Shown here in pieces: positions 8,709 to 17,966 of a stretch of 64,000 bases of DNA (positions are counted from its first letter, which is position 1; each line of letters opens with the position of its first letter). The notes under the pieces were generated by a model. The model searched no databases. It was not told the DNA's origin and saw only the letters and a program-made list of their open reading frames with translations. The stretch spans positions 62,001-126,000 of the forward strand of contig PDLQ01000007.1 of NCBI GenBank assembly GCA_002591745.1, written 5' to 3'. The position numbers and the translations under genes are program-made. Source of the stretch: Lewinellaceae bacterium SD302. Its GTDB lineage: Bacteria > Bacteroidota > Bacteroidia > Chitinophagales > Saprospiraceae.

Positions 8709-9374
8709 TTAGCCCGCTACCTCCAGATCCTCAAAAAAGGTATCCAACTCATCGAAGTCTTTGAAGCCGACTTTTTCCTCACTGCCGCCGCGAACGGAGA
8801 AGCCCGCAAGTTCCGGGTAGTCTGCCTTGATCGCGGTCGGCAACCGGCCTTCAATTTCCAGATATACGGATCGGGATTCTGATATGGATTTTAGATCTTC
8901 CAGGGAGAAGGGGTGGCCCTCCGCCAGGTCTTGCCAGGTGATGCCGCCCTTGGTAAAGTTGAGGACAAAGTGGGTGGCAATGGATTCGTATGACTGCAAA
9001 GTAGCAATGTGATCATCGAGGCTGGAGTACCCCTCTACCGGCAACTCGACAAAAATCGGAATGCCCAGCGGGCCCAGGATGGAGGTTGCCTGGTCAGGAC
9101 CGAAAACACTATCTACCTGCACGGCATCCAGTTGCAGGCTTTCGAGAGTCTGGGGGCTGAGGCTACCAGCCTCGATTCTGGCGGGTAAACCGGCATCGAG
9201 TTCTCCGACGATCCCGGGACCGGTGATCCACTCACGGAAAGCATTTAGTTCATGCACGGAGATGCCGGAACCGGGGCTCAGGTCGAAGCCGAGCCAATCG
9301 ACTTCCCAGGCGGCAAAATAACGGGCATCGGTCAGGTGGGTAACGGCCGATGCTTTGACGGTAGCTTTCAACAT
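8709..9374 (-). CDS. TrpF-like (phosphoribosylanthranilate isomerase-like) protein, probably not catalytic
   Basis: A 221-residue protein with the outline of a TrpF beta/alpha barrel: a first strand followed by THLTDARYFAAWEVDWLGF, an internal LDAVQVDS strand and IPIFVELPVEG. In true TrpF the first strand ends K-x-C-G with a catalytic Cys; here the line reads KASAVTHL and no Cys is present. The C-terminal phosphate-binding GG region is also weak (VRGGSEEKVG). No other trp gene is near. I therefore read it as a degenerate or repurposed paralogue. It carries one dispersed-motif copy in frame (ATLQS) and another 21 nt upstream of its start. Confidence 0.5.
   Translation of the reverse strand: MLKATVKASAVTHLTDARYFAAWEVDWLGFDLSPGSGISVHELNAFREWITGPGIVGELDAGLPARIEAGSLSPQTLESLQLDAVQVDSVFGPDQATSILGPLGIPIFVELPVEGYSSLDDHIATLQSYESIATHFVLNFTKGGITWQDLAEGHPFSLEDLKSISESRSVYLEIEGRLPTAIKADYPELAGFSVRGGSEEKVGFKDFDELDTFFEDLEVAG
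8991..9009 (-). repeat. dispersed motif, copy 4
   Basis: Core 8997-9005, short-spacer form, inside the TrpF-like gene (A-T-L-Q-S). Confidence 0.85.
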
Positions 9375-9394
9375 AGGGGCGAATTTACTACAAG

Positions 9395-9414
9395 CACTGC
9401 TACTTTGATAGCCA
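9395..9414 (+). repeat. dispersed motif, copy 5
   Basis: Core 9399-9407, just upstream of the TrpF-like start, pointing away from it. Confidence 0.85.
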
Positions 9415-9548
9415 AAACAATAGAAGCTCGCTGATCATAATTTTTTCCTGACCAAAGCGGCACAAGCTGCTGGAAGTCTTTCTGGGGTGGGGTGGCGATA
9501 ATGATAGATATGTGCTATTGTTGCCCCGGCAACGATTGTAAATTGCGG

Positions 9549-9596
9549 ATGTATTATTTGGAGGAGATATACTTAATTACAGTGATATGTTTGTAA
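9549..9596 (+). other. possible 15-codon leader ORF ahead of an intrinsic terminator
   Basis: ATG to TAA encodes MYYLEEIYLITVICL; the stop codon sits in the left foot of the terminator stem at 9595. The match could be chance. If it is real, the pair may act as an attenuator before the HTCS gene. Confidence 0.2.
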
Positions 9597-9624
9597 GACC
9601 CGGCCTTTGGCTGGGTCTTTTTTA
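9595..9624 (+). terminator. strong intrinsic terminator upstream of the HTCS gene
   Basis: AAGACCCGGCC and GGCTGGGTCTT pair over 11 bp (one wobble) around a TTT loop, followed directly by a T run. No plus-strand gene ends nearby: the closest is the thiolase at 8698. Confidence 0.8.
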
Positions 9625-9654
9625 TTATTCTTCGCCTATCTTGGGAGACTTTTG

Positions 9655-12600
9655 ATGACCAAATATTTATTGAATTTTTATTTACTGGTCCTGTTGGCAG
9701 GATACGGTAACGCGCTATCCGGCCAGGATTGGGTGTATGACTTCCGTACGTTTAACGTAAGGAGCGGATTGCCGCATCGTAATGTAAAAACTGTTTTTTG
9801 CGACCGCGACGGATTAATCTGGGCAGCTACAACTTTTGAACTCAGCCGATTGAGCGGCGGTGATGTTCGGGTATTCAGAAGGCAAGAACTGGAGGATGCG
9901 GTCAACAACATTAAGGTGATCACTCAAGACGGTAGCGGTCATTTATGGTTATGGGGAGAAAGGGGATTATATGTTTTCGATATTGACCAGGAGAAGGCAA
10001 CCTTGATCGATTCTACGATGCGGCCACCGATGGGCCTGAACGGAGGCTTGTACAAATACGCACTGCAGTTGAATGACGGCAGCGTAGCTTTTAACTACGG
10101 AGATGAACCCCAGTTACTGATTGGTCGGAACGGGGTGGCTGAAAAGAAGGTGACTTTGCCCTACGCCAAACCCTTTCATCTGCTGGCTACCAGTCTGAAC
10201 GGTGAAAATATCTGGGCCCGATCGGCGACTAACCTGATCCTCATGGACCGGTCCGGAAAAGAGGTCGAGCGTCATCAATTTCCACGATTGGGTAAAATCA
10301 AAATGGTCAGTCCATTAAATGGAAATCAACTTTTAGTCTTTAGTGAGGACGTAAGGGAGGGGCGGCCTCCAATGCTGTTACTCTTTGATGGTGAAGGTGG
10401 TGTGGAAAATCTCAGTCGGAGCCGGGAAATGGGTGCCCTTACCAATGTGTTCTTTGAAAAAGACAAGAACGTATTCTGGCTCGAATACCAAGACCATTGG
10501 GAACTTCAGTCCCTGGGAGGAGAATTCCTGCTCCGTATTGAAAACAGTGGCCGGGGGGGAAACTTCATGTCGGATACCAATTCTTCCTGGACCTGGGTCA
10601 CCGGGAAGAATGGCAGTATCTGGCTGGCCACCGAGAGGGGGGTGGTTCGTTTTTCCTCCGACCGGTCTCGTTTTCCTGTTTACTTCAACAGTGGCGACCG
10701 GGGTAATCCCTCCGAAGGTTATTCTATTCGCGGAATCTGGAGTGATGGAAATAAGATCGTTGCTTCCGCCGAACTCGGTGGCGTTGTCTCCTACGATTTA
10801 GACAAGGATGAGGAAGGTTTGTTTGGGCTTAGCCGCCGACGTTATATCGCCGGCAGGGGGCTACAAGAGCGTATGGACTACTCCTTGCTTTCGGATTACC
10901 GGGGGTTACTGCTAGACCAAGATGGGCGCCATCTATGGTTGGGGCACCAACGGGTAGTACTTAAATATGACCCACTCAGCGAACAGTACGAAGCTTATCC
11001 GCCAGCTTTTAGCTACGATGTTGAATTTGGCATCAATCCCTGGTGTTTTTATCAATTGGTAAACGGAGATGTGTTGGTAGGAGCCCAGCCGGGTTTGCAC
11101 CAGATCCTGGCGGGTGAAGATTCTCTAAGGCGCCGGATTGTACCTCCACCCTTTGAAGCAATGAATGAGGCGGCGATCTATCAGATAGAAAGCCTGGAAG
11201 ACGGGCGAATCATCTACGCAACTTCACGGGGCTTATTCCTGAGCGACCGGGCTGGTGTCATTACCGATTGGTACCATAGCCATAGCGACTATAGTCATTT
11301 CCTGGCCCACGATCACATCTACGGTCTATACCAGACCCCCGGTGGACAGCTGTGGCTGGCTACCAACGGAAGCGGGTTGCTGCTGTTCGATCTGGAGAAA
11401 GGAGAAGTCGAGCAATTCACCCAGCGCGAAGGACTGGTCGATGACGTTATTTATGCTGTTTACGAAGATCAGTTCAATGCTCTCTGGTTGCCCAGTGACA
11501 ACGGACTGATGCGAATGGACACGGCTTCCGGCGAAGTAAGAACGTACAATTTTGGTGATGGTCTGCCCTCCAATGAATTTAACCGCACGGCTCATTTTTT
11601 TCTGGAGAAAAAACAGTTGCTTTATTTTGGAACGGTAGATGGTTTGGTAGTCGTCGATCCGGCTCGCTTTGTAGCCGATCAGTCAGGATATTCGCCTACC
11701 GTACAGTTATTGGAAGCTCGCAAAAAAGAAGCTGAAGCGGCCTCTTCGAAATTGATTACCGCCCAGGTACGTCAGGATTCCCTGATCACGATCACGCCAC
11801 AGGACGAATACTTTCAAATCATCGTCGCTTTACCCGATTTTCGGCGATCCCATAGAATTTTTGAATATCGAGTTGACAATAAACACTGGCAGCGAATGAT
11901 TGGAGATGAACTTCAGTTAAGTCGCTTCGATTACGGAATGCATTCGCTGGAGGTCAGGGGGAAACTGGCGGGCGGTATATACTCCGAACGACCGTTGCGG
12001 TTACAGTTTTTCGTTGAAAAGCCGATCTGGTACCGTTGGTATTTCATGTTGGGAATACTGTTTTCTGCGGGAGGGTTTACAATGGCCGGTGTCTGGGGCT
12101 ATACGCAAGCGTTGCGGCGCTATCAACGAGAGCTGGAAACCCGTATCAGTACTGCGACGGCTCAACTAGAAAAGGATCGCAACCTGATCCAGGCGCAGGC
12201 CGAAGAATTGGCGGAAGTGGACCGAATGAAAACCCGCCTCTTTGCCAATATCTCCCACGAGTTACGAACCCCTTTGACACTTATAATGGGCCCAATCCGC
12301 AAATTGCGCGGCCGAAGTTATCTAACGGCCGAGGATGATGATTTTCTGCGTTTGGCTGAAGACAATTCCTCAGAATTGCTGGATACCATTAACGCCATTC
12401 TCGAACTGGCCAAATTAGACGTAAAGGGTATTCCTCACCAACCCGTGCCAACCGATCTGAGGGAGCTGGGGCGGGCCTGTGTGGAAAAGTTTCGGGAGAA
12501 AGCTAGCCAATCGGGTGTTTCACTTGAGTTTGATTATTCCCCTCCACCCACCAAGGCGGATCTGCTCCTACTCGATGGTAGAAAGGTTACGACCGTCATC

Positions 12601-13737
12601 AACAACCTTTTGGCCAACGCCTTGCGCTTTACCCCCAAGGACGGACAGGTACAATTGAAAATCAGGGTAAATGAACGGGTTCTCATAACGGTCAGTGATA
12701 CGGGGGCGGGCATCCCGGAAGACGAACTACCACACCTGTTCGATCGGTTTTATCAGGCTAATGATTCGGCCGTAAAATCTGAGGGAAGTGGGATCGGGCT
12801 AGCCCTGTGCCACGAACTTGCGGAACTCATGAAGGGCAGTATCGGAGTAGACAGTGAACCGGGAAAAGGGAGTGTTTTTACCCTTGAACTCCCCCTGGAA
12901 TTCTCGAAAGATGTCGTCATCTCCGCCTCGGAAGGGACCACTGGAATTGTCAAAAAGGTTAGCAGTGGTAATCACACTTCTGAGAAGCCCCGAATTTTGA
13001 TCGTTGAGGACAATTTGGGGATGCAGCAACTGCTGCGCCTGCTCCTGAAGAACAAATATGAACTGGAGGTAGCAAATCAAGGCATAGAAGCGCTGCATAA
13101 GTTGAATGAGCCGGCAACCGCACTTCCTGATTTGATCATCACCGACCTTATGATGCCACTAATGGATGGTTTCAGCCTGGTGGAAAAACTTAAGAATAAA
13201 AGTCACTTCCGCAAAATTCCGATCATCGTACTTACGGCCCGTAACTCCCTGGATGATCGTCTGAGCGTGCTGCGCTACGGTATTGATGATTATTTGATCA
13301 AACCTTTCGACGAGCTGGAATTACTCACCAGAATCCAACGCCTGATAACCAATGCCAAGGAAAGGAGAGAACCGGTAAAAGGCGAACAGGAATTGACTAA
13401 GCCACAAACTGCCGCAGAACCTGAGTGGCTGCTGGAAATGGAAAATTTCGTCGTCGAGCATTTAGCGGACAGTCGCCTCAGCGCTGCTTTTTTAGCAGAA
13501 AATTTTTACGTCAGTCCCCGTCAATTACAGCGACGATTAAAAAAGGAAACCGGGCTTTCCACCGGAGCCTATATCCGGGAGGTCAGACTGAATCGAGCGC
13601 TTGCGTTTTTAGCCAGCGGGGAGTACGCGACCGTCAAAGAAGTTTCCGCCGGAGTAGGATTTCGTGATCCTGAATATTTCTCTACCGTTTTCCAAAATCG
13701 CTTTGGTCGTCTACCCTCGGATTATAAACTTGTTTAA
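9655..13737 (+). CDS. hybrid two-component system (HTCS) sensor kinase / AraC regulator
   Basis: A 1360-residue one-piece signalling protein. After the signal peptide (MTKYLLNFYLLVLLAGYGNA) come about 700 residues of periplasmic two-bladed propeller (Reg_prop repeats such as LWLATNGSGLLLFDLEKG), a Y_Y_Y domain, one membrane helix (about 800-820), HisKA with the phospho-His in ANISHELRTPL (about 868), HATPase (DTGAGIPEDELPHLF, GSGIGLAL), a receiver with Asp in IITDLMMP (about 1164) and conserved KPF, and a C-terminal AraC helix-turn-helix. HTCS proteins sense glycan oligosaccharides and activate uptake and degradation genes. The nearby GH16 glucanase makes a beta-glucan signal plausible. Start chosen at the ATG opening the signal peptide, 31 nt after the terminator. 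Confidence 0.93.
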   Translation: MTKYLLNFYLLVLLAGYGNALSGQDWVYDFRTFNVRSGLPHRNVKTVFCDRDGLIWAATTFELSRLSGGDVRVFRRQELEDAVNNIKVITQDGSGHLWLWGERGLYVFDIDQEKATLIDSTMRPPMGLNGGLYKYALQLNDGSVAFNYGDEPQLLIGRNGVAEKKVTLPYAKPFHLLATSLNGENIWARSATNLILMDRSGKEVERHQFPRLGKIKMVSPLNGNQLLVFSEDVREGRPPMLLLFDGEGGVENLSRSREMGALTNVFFEKDKNVFWLEYQDHWELQSLGGEFLLRIENSGRGGNFMSDTNSSWTWVTGKNGSIWLATERGVVRFSSDRSRFPVYFNSGDRGNPSEGYSIRGIWSDGNKIVASAELGGVVSYDLDKDEEGLFGLSRRRYIAGRGLQERMDYSLLSDYRGLLLDQDGRHLWLGHQRVVLKYDPLSEQYEAYPPAFSYDVEFGINPWCFYQLVNGDVLVGAQPGLHQILAGEDSLRRRIVPPPFEAMNEAAIYQIESLEDGRIIYATSRGLFLSDRAGVITDWYHSHSDYSHFLAHDHIYGLYQTPGGQLWLATNGSGLLLFDLEKGEVEQFTQREGLVDDVIYAVYEDQFNALWLPSDNGLMRMDTASGEVRTYNFGDGLPSNEFNRTAHFFLEKKQLLYFGTVDGLVVVDPARFVADQSGYSPTVQLLEARKKEAEAASSKLITAQVRQDSLITITPQDEYFQIIVALPDFRRSHRIFEYRVDNKHWQRMIGDELQLSRFDYGMHSLEVRGKLAGGIYSERPLRLQFFVEKPIWYRWYFMLGILFSAGGFTMAGVWGYTQALRRYQRELETRISTATAQLEKDRNLIQAQAEELAEVDRMKTRLFANISHELRTPLTLIMGPIRKLRGRSYLTAEDDDFLRLAEDNSSELLDTINAILELAKLDVKGIPHQPVPTDLRELGRACVEKFREKASQSGVSLEFDYSPPPTKADLLLLDGRKVTTVINNLLANALRFTPKDGQVQLKIRVNERVLITVSDTGAGIPEDELPHLFDRFYQANDSAVKSEGSGIGLALCHELAELMKGSIGVDSEPGKGSVFTLELPLEFSKDVVISASEGTTGIVKKVSSGNHTSEKPRILIVEDNLGMQQLLRLLLKNKYELEVANQGIEALHKLNEPATALPDLIITDLMMPLMDGFSLVEKLKNKSHFRKIPIIVLTARNSLDDRLSVLRYGIDDYLIKPFDELELLTRIQRLITNAKERREPVKGEQELTKPQTAAEPEWLLEMENFVVEHLADSRLSAAFLAENFYVSPRQLQRRLKKETGLSTGAYIREVRLNRALAFLASGEYATVKEVSAGVGFRDPEYFSTVFQNRFGRLPSDYKLV

Positions 13738-13854
13738 TCTGCCGGGGCCAAAGTCCTGATTTCAGGCCGCAATGTCCGGTTTTTAGGGGGTTAGTGTCCA
13801 AATTGTATCGGTATGTCTGGCTGATCTTTGCGTCAGACAGACAAGCGAATCATA

Positions 13855-14193
13855 ATGGTGCATCAGCAACAGTTCAAAGACAAGCTACTTAATATTATCA
13901 ACCAAAATATTCATTGTGAAGCCCTGGACAATGTTTTCCTCGCTCGCCAGCTTTGTATGAGTGAAGCCAGTTTTTACCGTGCCGTAAAAAAGACTTTTAA
14001 CCTTTCGCCCAACCAACTCATAAGAAGGCAGCGACTTTGCCGGGCGGAGAGTATTCTGACAACTTCTACGGCCACTTCGGTGCGGGAGGCCGCCTATTCG
14101 GTAGGGTTCTCACACGTAGGTTACTTTATTCGCCGCTACGAAGAGTTTTTCGGCCATCGCCCCGGAGAAAGAGTGAGCACTGGATTGTGTTAG
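13855..14193 (+). CDS. stand-alone AraC-type DNA-binding protein
   Basis: A 112-residue protein that is nothing but an AraC double helix-turn-helix: LARQLCMSEASFYRAVKKTF and VREAAYSVGFSHVGYFIRRYEEFFGHRPGE. It has no ligand-binding domain and no receiver. It follows the HTCS gene by 117 nt and resembles the HTCS C-terminal domain in layout, so it could be a separated output domain or a modulator of the same targets. The ATG at 13855 is chosen; a TTG at 13828 would add nine residues. A possible -7 element (TGATCTTTG) lies at about 13822. Confidence 0.8.
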   Translation: MVHQQQFKDKLLNIINQNIHCEALDNVFLARQLCMSEASFYRAVKKTFNLSPNQLIRRQRLCRAESILTTSTATSVREAAYSVGFSHVGYFIRRYEEFFGHRPGERVSTGLC

Positions 14194-14220
14194 GCATTGT
14201 CTATACAACTAAAGCCTGAC

Positions 14221-14712
14221 CTAGTTCCTGACCGCCTTGTAGCGGGTCCAGACCCGATAGATAACCCGAAAGGGGAGGATGACCCCGGCGATGACCGCCC
14301 AAATGCTGAAAAAGAAAAATTCGCTATTCAGGTAAGACCTCATGCGCCGACCATCTTCCAGTTCAAGGTGGCGGATCAGTACATCCGGCCCATTATTGTC
14401 GAGGTAGGTAATGTACTCGTTTAGTCCCTGGCCGATCAGAAACACCGTCGGAATCATCAGGAAGCATAACACGCCTTGTAGAATGAAGCGATCCCGTAGC
14501 CAGTTCAGGTGGAGGGTAAAGATGTAGCGGGTGATCGTAATGGCTACGACTACGGCGGCAGCATTATATACGTAAAATGGGAAATCGATCCCTGCTGAGT
14601 AGATCGGCAGCAACACGAGCGTCGCCAGGATCAGCGCAAAGGCCCACCAGGCCAGTTCCAGAATGATTTGCCGGGAGGATTGGGGATTCAAATGAATAGT
14701 TTTTTGGCTCAA
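14221..14712 (-). CDS. four-helix integral membrane protein, unknown function
   Basis: A 163-residue protein with four likely membrane helices (about 20-40, 46-66, 78-98, 132-152) and a short acidic loop (LELEDGRRMRSYLNSE) between the third and fourth. No family recognised. It converges on the AraC gene (28 nt between stops) and is followed upstream by the glucanase on the same strand, 68 nt away, with a dispersed-motif copy in the gap. Confidence 0.65.
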   Translation of the reverse strand: MSQKTIHLNPQSSRQIILELAWWAFALILATLVLLPIYSAGIDFPFYVYNAAAVVVAITITRYIFTLHLNWLRDRFILQGVLCFLMIPTVFLIGQGLNEYITYLDNNGPDVLIRHLELEDGRRMRSYLNSEFFFFSIWAVIAGVILPFRVIYRVWTRYKAVRN

Positions 14713-14743
14713 CTTCTAAGCGTGACAAAATTAATGCGGATGT

Positions 14744-14763
14744 CGACTAACAAAGTAGCAATG
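14744..14763 (-). repeat. dispersed motif, copy 6
   Basis: Core 14751-14759, between the membrane-protein gene and the glucanase stop. Confidence 0.85.
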
Positions 14764-14780
14764 CAAATATCAACGAAGCG

Positions 14781-16406
14781 CTAATTCTTTACTGCCTTGA
14801 AATAGCGACGATCATTCTCGACCTCAACCGACAAGATATAAACCCCTTGACCCAACTCACTCAGCTGTCTGACTTTAGCCGCCCCCTCGATCACGTTTAC
14901 CTGACGTTGCAGTAAAGTCCTGCCGGATAGATCGTGGATACTGATCAGGGCCGGTCCGTTGAAGCGAGTTCCGAGATCCAGATTAAGTTCATTAGAAAAC
15001 GGATTTGGATAAGCCGGCTCAAAATCAATAGATGACCGATCCTGTACGGATGACGGGCTCTCCTGGTAGATTCTTACGTAATCTACCTCCAGCTCACTTT
15101 CCGTAAAGCTGGCGGAGATGTTCGGTAATACGGCTACGTTGAAAAGCAAGTATTGGTCCAGGTCAAATGGCCAGGTATCGTTGTTCTGTACGGCGGGTTC
15201 GTAGCGGTAGTGCACGATTCCATCCACACTGAATTCTATGTACTCCGGGGTCCAGGTTGCTGCGTATAGGTGGAAGTTGTCGGAAACACCCGGAATGACC
15301 CGTCCGCCATTATTCACCGTGCCACCGAAGCTGGACGGTGTATGCAACGCACTGGAAATGTAATTCTGATTGTCTCCCCAGTGTTCCATGATATCAATTT
15401 CTCCACAAGCGGGCCAGCCGGTGGTTCCAAAGCCCTGGGTTTGCCAGTATCCACCGTTTTCGGTAATGTTCTTTCCCAGGGTCCAGAGTGCCGGCCAGGT
15501 GCCGACACCAAAGGGAAGTTTGGCCCGAATCTCCACCCGCCCGTAGGTGAATGCAAACTTGGAGTTCAAACGGGCGGAAGTAAATTGCTTGGTCACACCC
15601 TGATCGGTATAGGTCTCCCGTTTGGCCACGATCTTTAGGGTGCCATTGTCCACGAACGAGTTGTCTATTCGGTCGGTATAGTGCTGTACTTCACCGTTAA
15701 ACCAGCTGTTGCCATCGGGAATAATGGTCTGGTGATACCATTTTGTAGGATCCAGTGCCCCTTCCCCCTCAAATTCATCGGACCAGACGAGTTGGTCGTA
15801 AACGTAATCATCAATAGTAACGGTCGACGACAATTCCAGGTTATCGAGGTAAGCCAGAACCTGGTCATTGTTGTTCTCTCCGTTTATCTGAATGACGACA
15901 CGGTTGAAATCATCACGTAGTGTGGGCGCCGGAGAAGCGGGGTCTAGATTGATGAAATTGTCGCTTTCAAAGTTGAAGGTGACCATTTGCCATTCGTTCG
16001 GAATGATCGGTTTAATGATCTCGCTCTGGGTTGTCCAGGGCTCCGGTAAAGTGCCGTTCTGGAGTTTCAGCGATATCTGGCTATTCTGGTTGCCCGTCGT
16101 ACCGCTGGCATCCAGGTAAACCAGCAACGAGAAAGTCTGATTGGTGGAGAGGTCAAAGTTTTCCGCTAACTGAAAACGTGCATTAGCGTATTGTCCACCT
16201 ATGTCCTGGTAGCGTAGAACCGTCGCGGAAGGATTGTCTTCTCCCGGGAAAGGATTTGCAAAAGCGGGGTTGAGCAGGCAGTCGTCTCCGATCCATTCCG
16301 GAACATTCGAGTTGCCTTCGAAGTCATCAAAAACCAGGGTCGTTTGGCCAGAGAGAATCGGCATTGTCGCTAAAATCAAACAGAGCGAAAGGTAATATTG
16401 GGTCAT
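14781..16406 (-). CDS. secreted GH16 beta-glucanase (laminarinase-type) with T9SS sorting domain
   Basis: A 541-residue exported enzyme expected to cut beta-1,3 or mixed beta-glucans. Order: signal peptide (1-20, MTQYYLSLCLILATMPILSG), a beta-sandwich carbohydrate-binding-like module (about 22-190), the GH16 catalytic domain (about 205-450) and a type A T9SS sorting domain (about 465-541: YPNPFSNELNLDLG, ending YFKAVKN). The catalytic ExDxxE motif is intact in CGEIDIMEHWG (about 335-340). The sorting domain means it is exported by T9SS and anchored to or released from the surface. The HTCS 1 kb away is the likely regulator. Exact substrate within GH16 is not fixed by the motif. Confidence 0.92.
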   Translation of the reverse strand: MTQYYLSLCLILATMPILSGQTTLVFDDFEGNSNVPEWIGDDCLLNPAFANPFPGEDNPSATVLRYQDIGGQYANARFQLAENFDLSTNQTFSLLVYLDASGTTGNQNSQISLKLQNGTLPEPWTTQSEIIKPIIPNEWQMVTFNFESDNFINLDPASPAPTLRDDFNRVVIQINGENNNDQVLAYLDNLELSSTVTIDDYVYDQLVWSDEFEGEGALDPTKWYHQTIIPDGNSWFNGEVQHYTDRIDNSFVDNGTLKIVAKRETYTDQGVTKQFTSARLNSKFAFTYGRVEIRAKLPFGVGTWPALWTLGKNITENGGYWQTQGFGTTGWPACGEIDIMEHWGDNQNYISSALHTPSSFGGTVNNGGRVIPGVSDNFHLYAATWTPEYIEFSVDGIVHYRYEPAVQNNDTWPFDLDQYLLFNVAVLPNISASFTESELEVDYVRIYQESPSSVQDRSSIDFEPAYPNPFSNELNLDLGTRFNGPALISIHDLSGRTLLQRQVNVIEGAAKVRQLSELGQGVYILSVEVENDRRYFKAVKN

Positions 16407-16464
16407 AGAATCTGAGATAGTTACTGGTCTTTCAACAGTAGTGTCAATGCCGAATGTTGCAAAA

Positions 16465-16484
16465 CACGGCTACTTTGTTAGTCA
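16465..16484 (+). repeat. dispersed motif, copy 7
   Basis: Core 16469-16477, 63 nt upstream of the glucanase start, pointing away. Confidence 0.85.
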
Positions 16485-16509
16485 TAATCTGAACTTACGG
16501 GGGTTTCAA

Positions 16510-16531
16510 CGGCTCAGCAAGCGGTGAGCCG
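16510..16531 (-). terminator. hairpin after glmM
   Basis: CGGCTCA and TGAGCCG form a 7-bp stem just beyond the glmM stop on the minus strand. No good T run follows, so termination is only possible. Confidence 0.35.
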
Positions 16532-16560
16532 CCTCGTGAAATCACCCAACCCCGGAGCGA

Positions 16561-17925
16561 TCAGATCAAGCCTTTTACGAGCCCGACAAGTTTCTCCGCT
16601 TCCTTCCGGCTTCCGGCTTCGGCGTAAACCCGCAGGATCGGCTCGGTATTGGATTTGCGCAGGTGAACCCAACCTTCGGGAAAATCAAGCTTCAGTCCAT
16701 CCGTACGATTTGCTTTGGCCCGGGAAAGATTTTTACTGATGTAGTCATACAGTTGGTTGAGGTCGCGTTTGGGGTCACGGGGCAGTTTATCCTTGATCAT
16801 CTCGAATTGAGGGTAGGCATCCCGCAGTTCATTGATACTTTTGCCACTGCGTGCCAAATGAGAGAGAACCAGGGCTAAACCGATCAGACTGTCTCGCCCG
16901 TAGTGTAACCTGGGGTCGATGATTCCGCCGTTACCTTCTCCACCGATGGTGGCACCCACTTCTTTCATTTTTGCGACCACGTTGACCTCACCGACGGCTG
17001 AGGCGTGGTACTCCTGACCGTAGCGAGCCGTTAATTCCGCCAGCGCCCGGCTACTGCTAAGGTTGCTGACGGTAGGACCGGGTTCGCGACTCAGTACGTA
17101 GTCTGCCACGGTCACCAGCGTGTACTCTTCACCGATCCAGCGACCTCCGGGACCGACCAGCGCAAGGCGATCGACGTCCGGGTCAACCGCGATACCAAGA
17201 TCGGCCTTTTGGTCTTCAACCGCTTCGGTCAGTCCGGTCAGGTTGGCGGGCAGGGGCTCGGGGTTATGTGCAAACTGGCCATTCATTTCTCCGTTCAAGG
17301 TCGTACATCTTACACCCAGGGCTTCACATAGCGGGGGAATGGAAAGCGCGCCGACGCTATTCACGGCGTCTAATACCACCGAGTATCCAGCGGCCTTGAT
17401 GGCGGCTACATCAACCAGGGGATGATCGAGTACGGCCTGAATATGCTCATCCAGGGCCGAGTCGTTGGAAATTACCGCTCCGAGCTGGTCGACGGTTGCA
17501 TATTCCACGGAGCCCCCATCTACCAGTTCAAGTAATCTCGCTCCGGCGGCGGCGGAGATGAACTCACCTTTGTCGTTGAGGAGTTTCAGGGCATTGTACT
17601 CCTTGGGGTTATGGCTGGCTGAGAGAATGATGCCGCCGCCTGCTTTGTGGCGGGTAACGGCCATTTCCACGGTGGGTGTAGTGGCCAGACCGCAGTCGAT
17701 CACCTCGATACCCAGACATTGGAGAGTGGCTACGGTGAGGGCGCTGACCTGGGGGCCGCTGGGTCTGGCATCACGACCAATCACGACTTTTGAAGCAGCG
17801 CCGGTTTCCAGTAACCAGGCACCGTAGCCGGCAACGCTGCTTACGATATCCTGGGGGGTAAGGTTGTCACCGGCTTTGCCGCCAATGGTGCCGCGAAATC
17901 CGGAAATTGATTTGATTAGGGCCAT
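16561..17925 (-). CDS. glmM: phosphoglucosamine mutase (GlmM-type phosphohexomutase)
   Basis: A 454-residue cytoplasmic enzyme of the alpha-D-phosphohexomutase family, converting glucosamine-6-phosphate to glucosamine-1-phosphate for UDP-GlcNAc synthesis. The phospho-Ser loop is ILSASHNPKEYNALK, the Mg-binding loop DPDVDRLALVG, the sugar-binding loop GEGNGG and the phosphate-binding loop RKSNTEPILRVYAE. The ATG at 17925 (MALIKSISGFRGTIGG) is the family N-terminus; the frame is open to 17955. A phosphomannomutase activity is the main alternative, and would suit the manC gene at 36 kb. Divergent from the PAP2 gene with 41 nt between starts. Confidence 0.85.
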   Translation of the reverse strand: MALIKSISGFRGTIGGKAGDNLTPQDIVSSVAGYGAWLLETGAASKVVIGRDARPSGPQVSALTVATLQCLGIEVIDCGLATTPTVEMAVTRHKAGGGIILSASHNPKEYNALKLLNDKGEFISAAAGARLLELVDGGSVEYATVDQLGAVISNDSALDEHIQAVLDHPLVDVAAIKAAGYSVVLDAVNSVGALSIPPLCEALGVRCTTLNGEMNGQFAHNPEPLPANLTGLTEAVEDQKADLGIAVDPDVDRLALVGPGGRWIGEEYTLVTVADYVLSREPGPTVSNLSSSRALAELTARYGQEYHASAVGEVNVVAKMKEVGATIGGEGNGGIIDPRLHYGRDSLIGLALVLSHLARSGKSINELRDAYPQFEMIKDKLPRDPKRDLNQLYDYISKNLSRAKANRTDGLKLDFPEGWVHLRKSNTEPILRVYAEAGSRKEAEKLVGLVKGLI

Positions 17926-17966
17926 GGTCTCTCTGGTTATATCTTTGGGGCGCAAAGATAGTCATT

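Noticed and set aside
13828-13854. TTG start adding nine residues to the AraC protein
   Set aside because: The ATG at 13855 gives the natural domain edge, and the TTG overlaps a likely -7 element.
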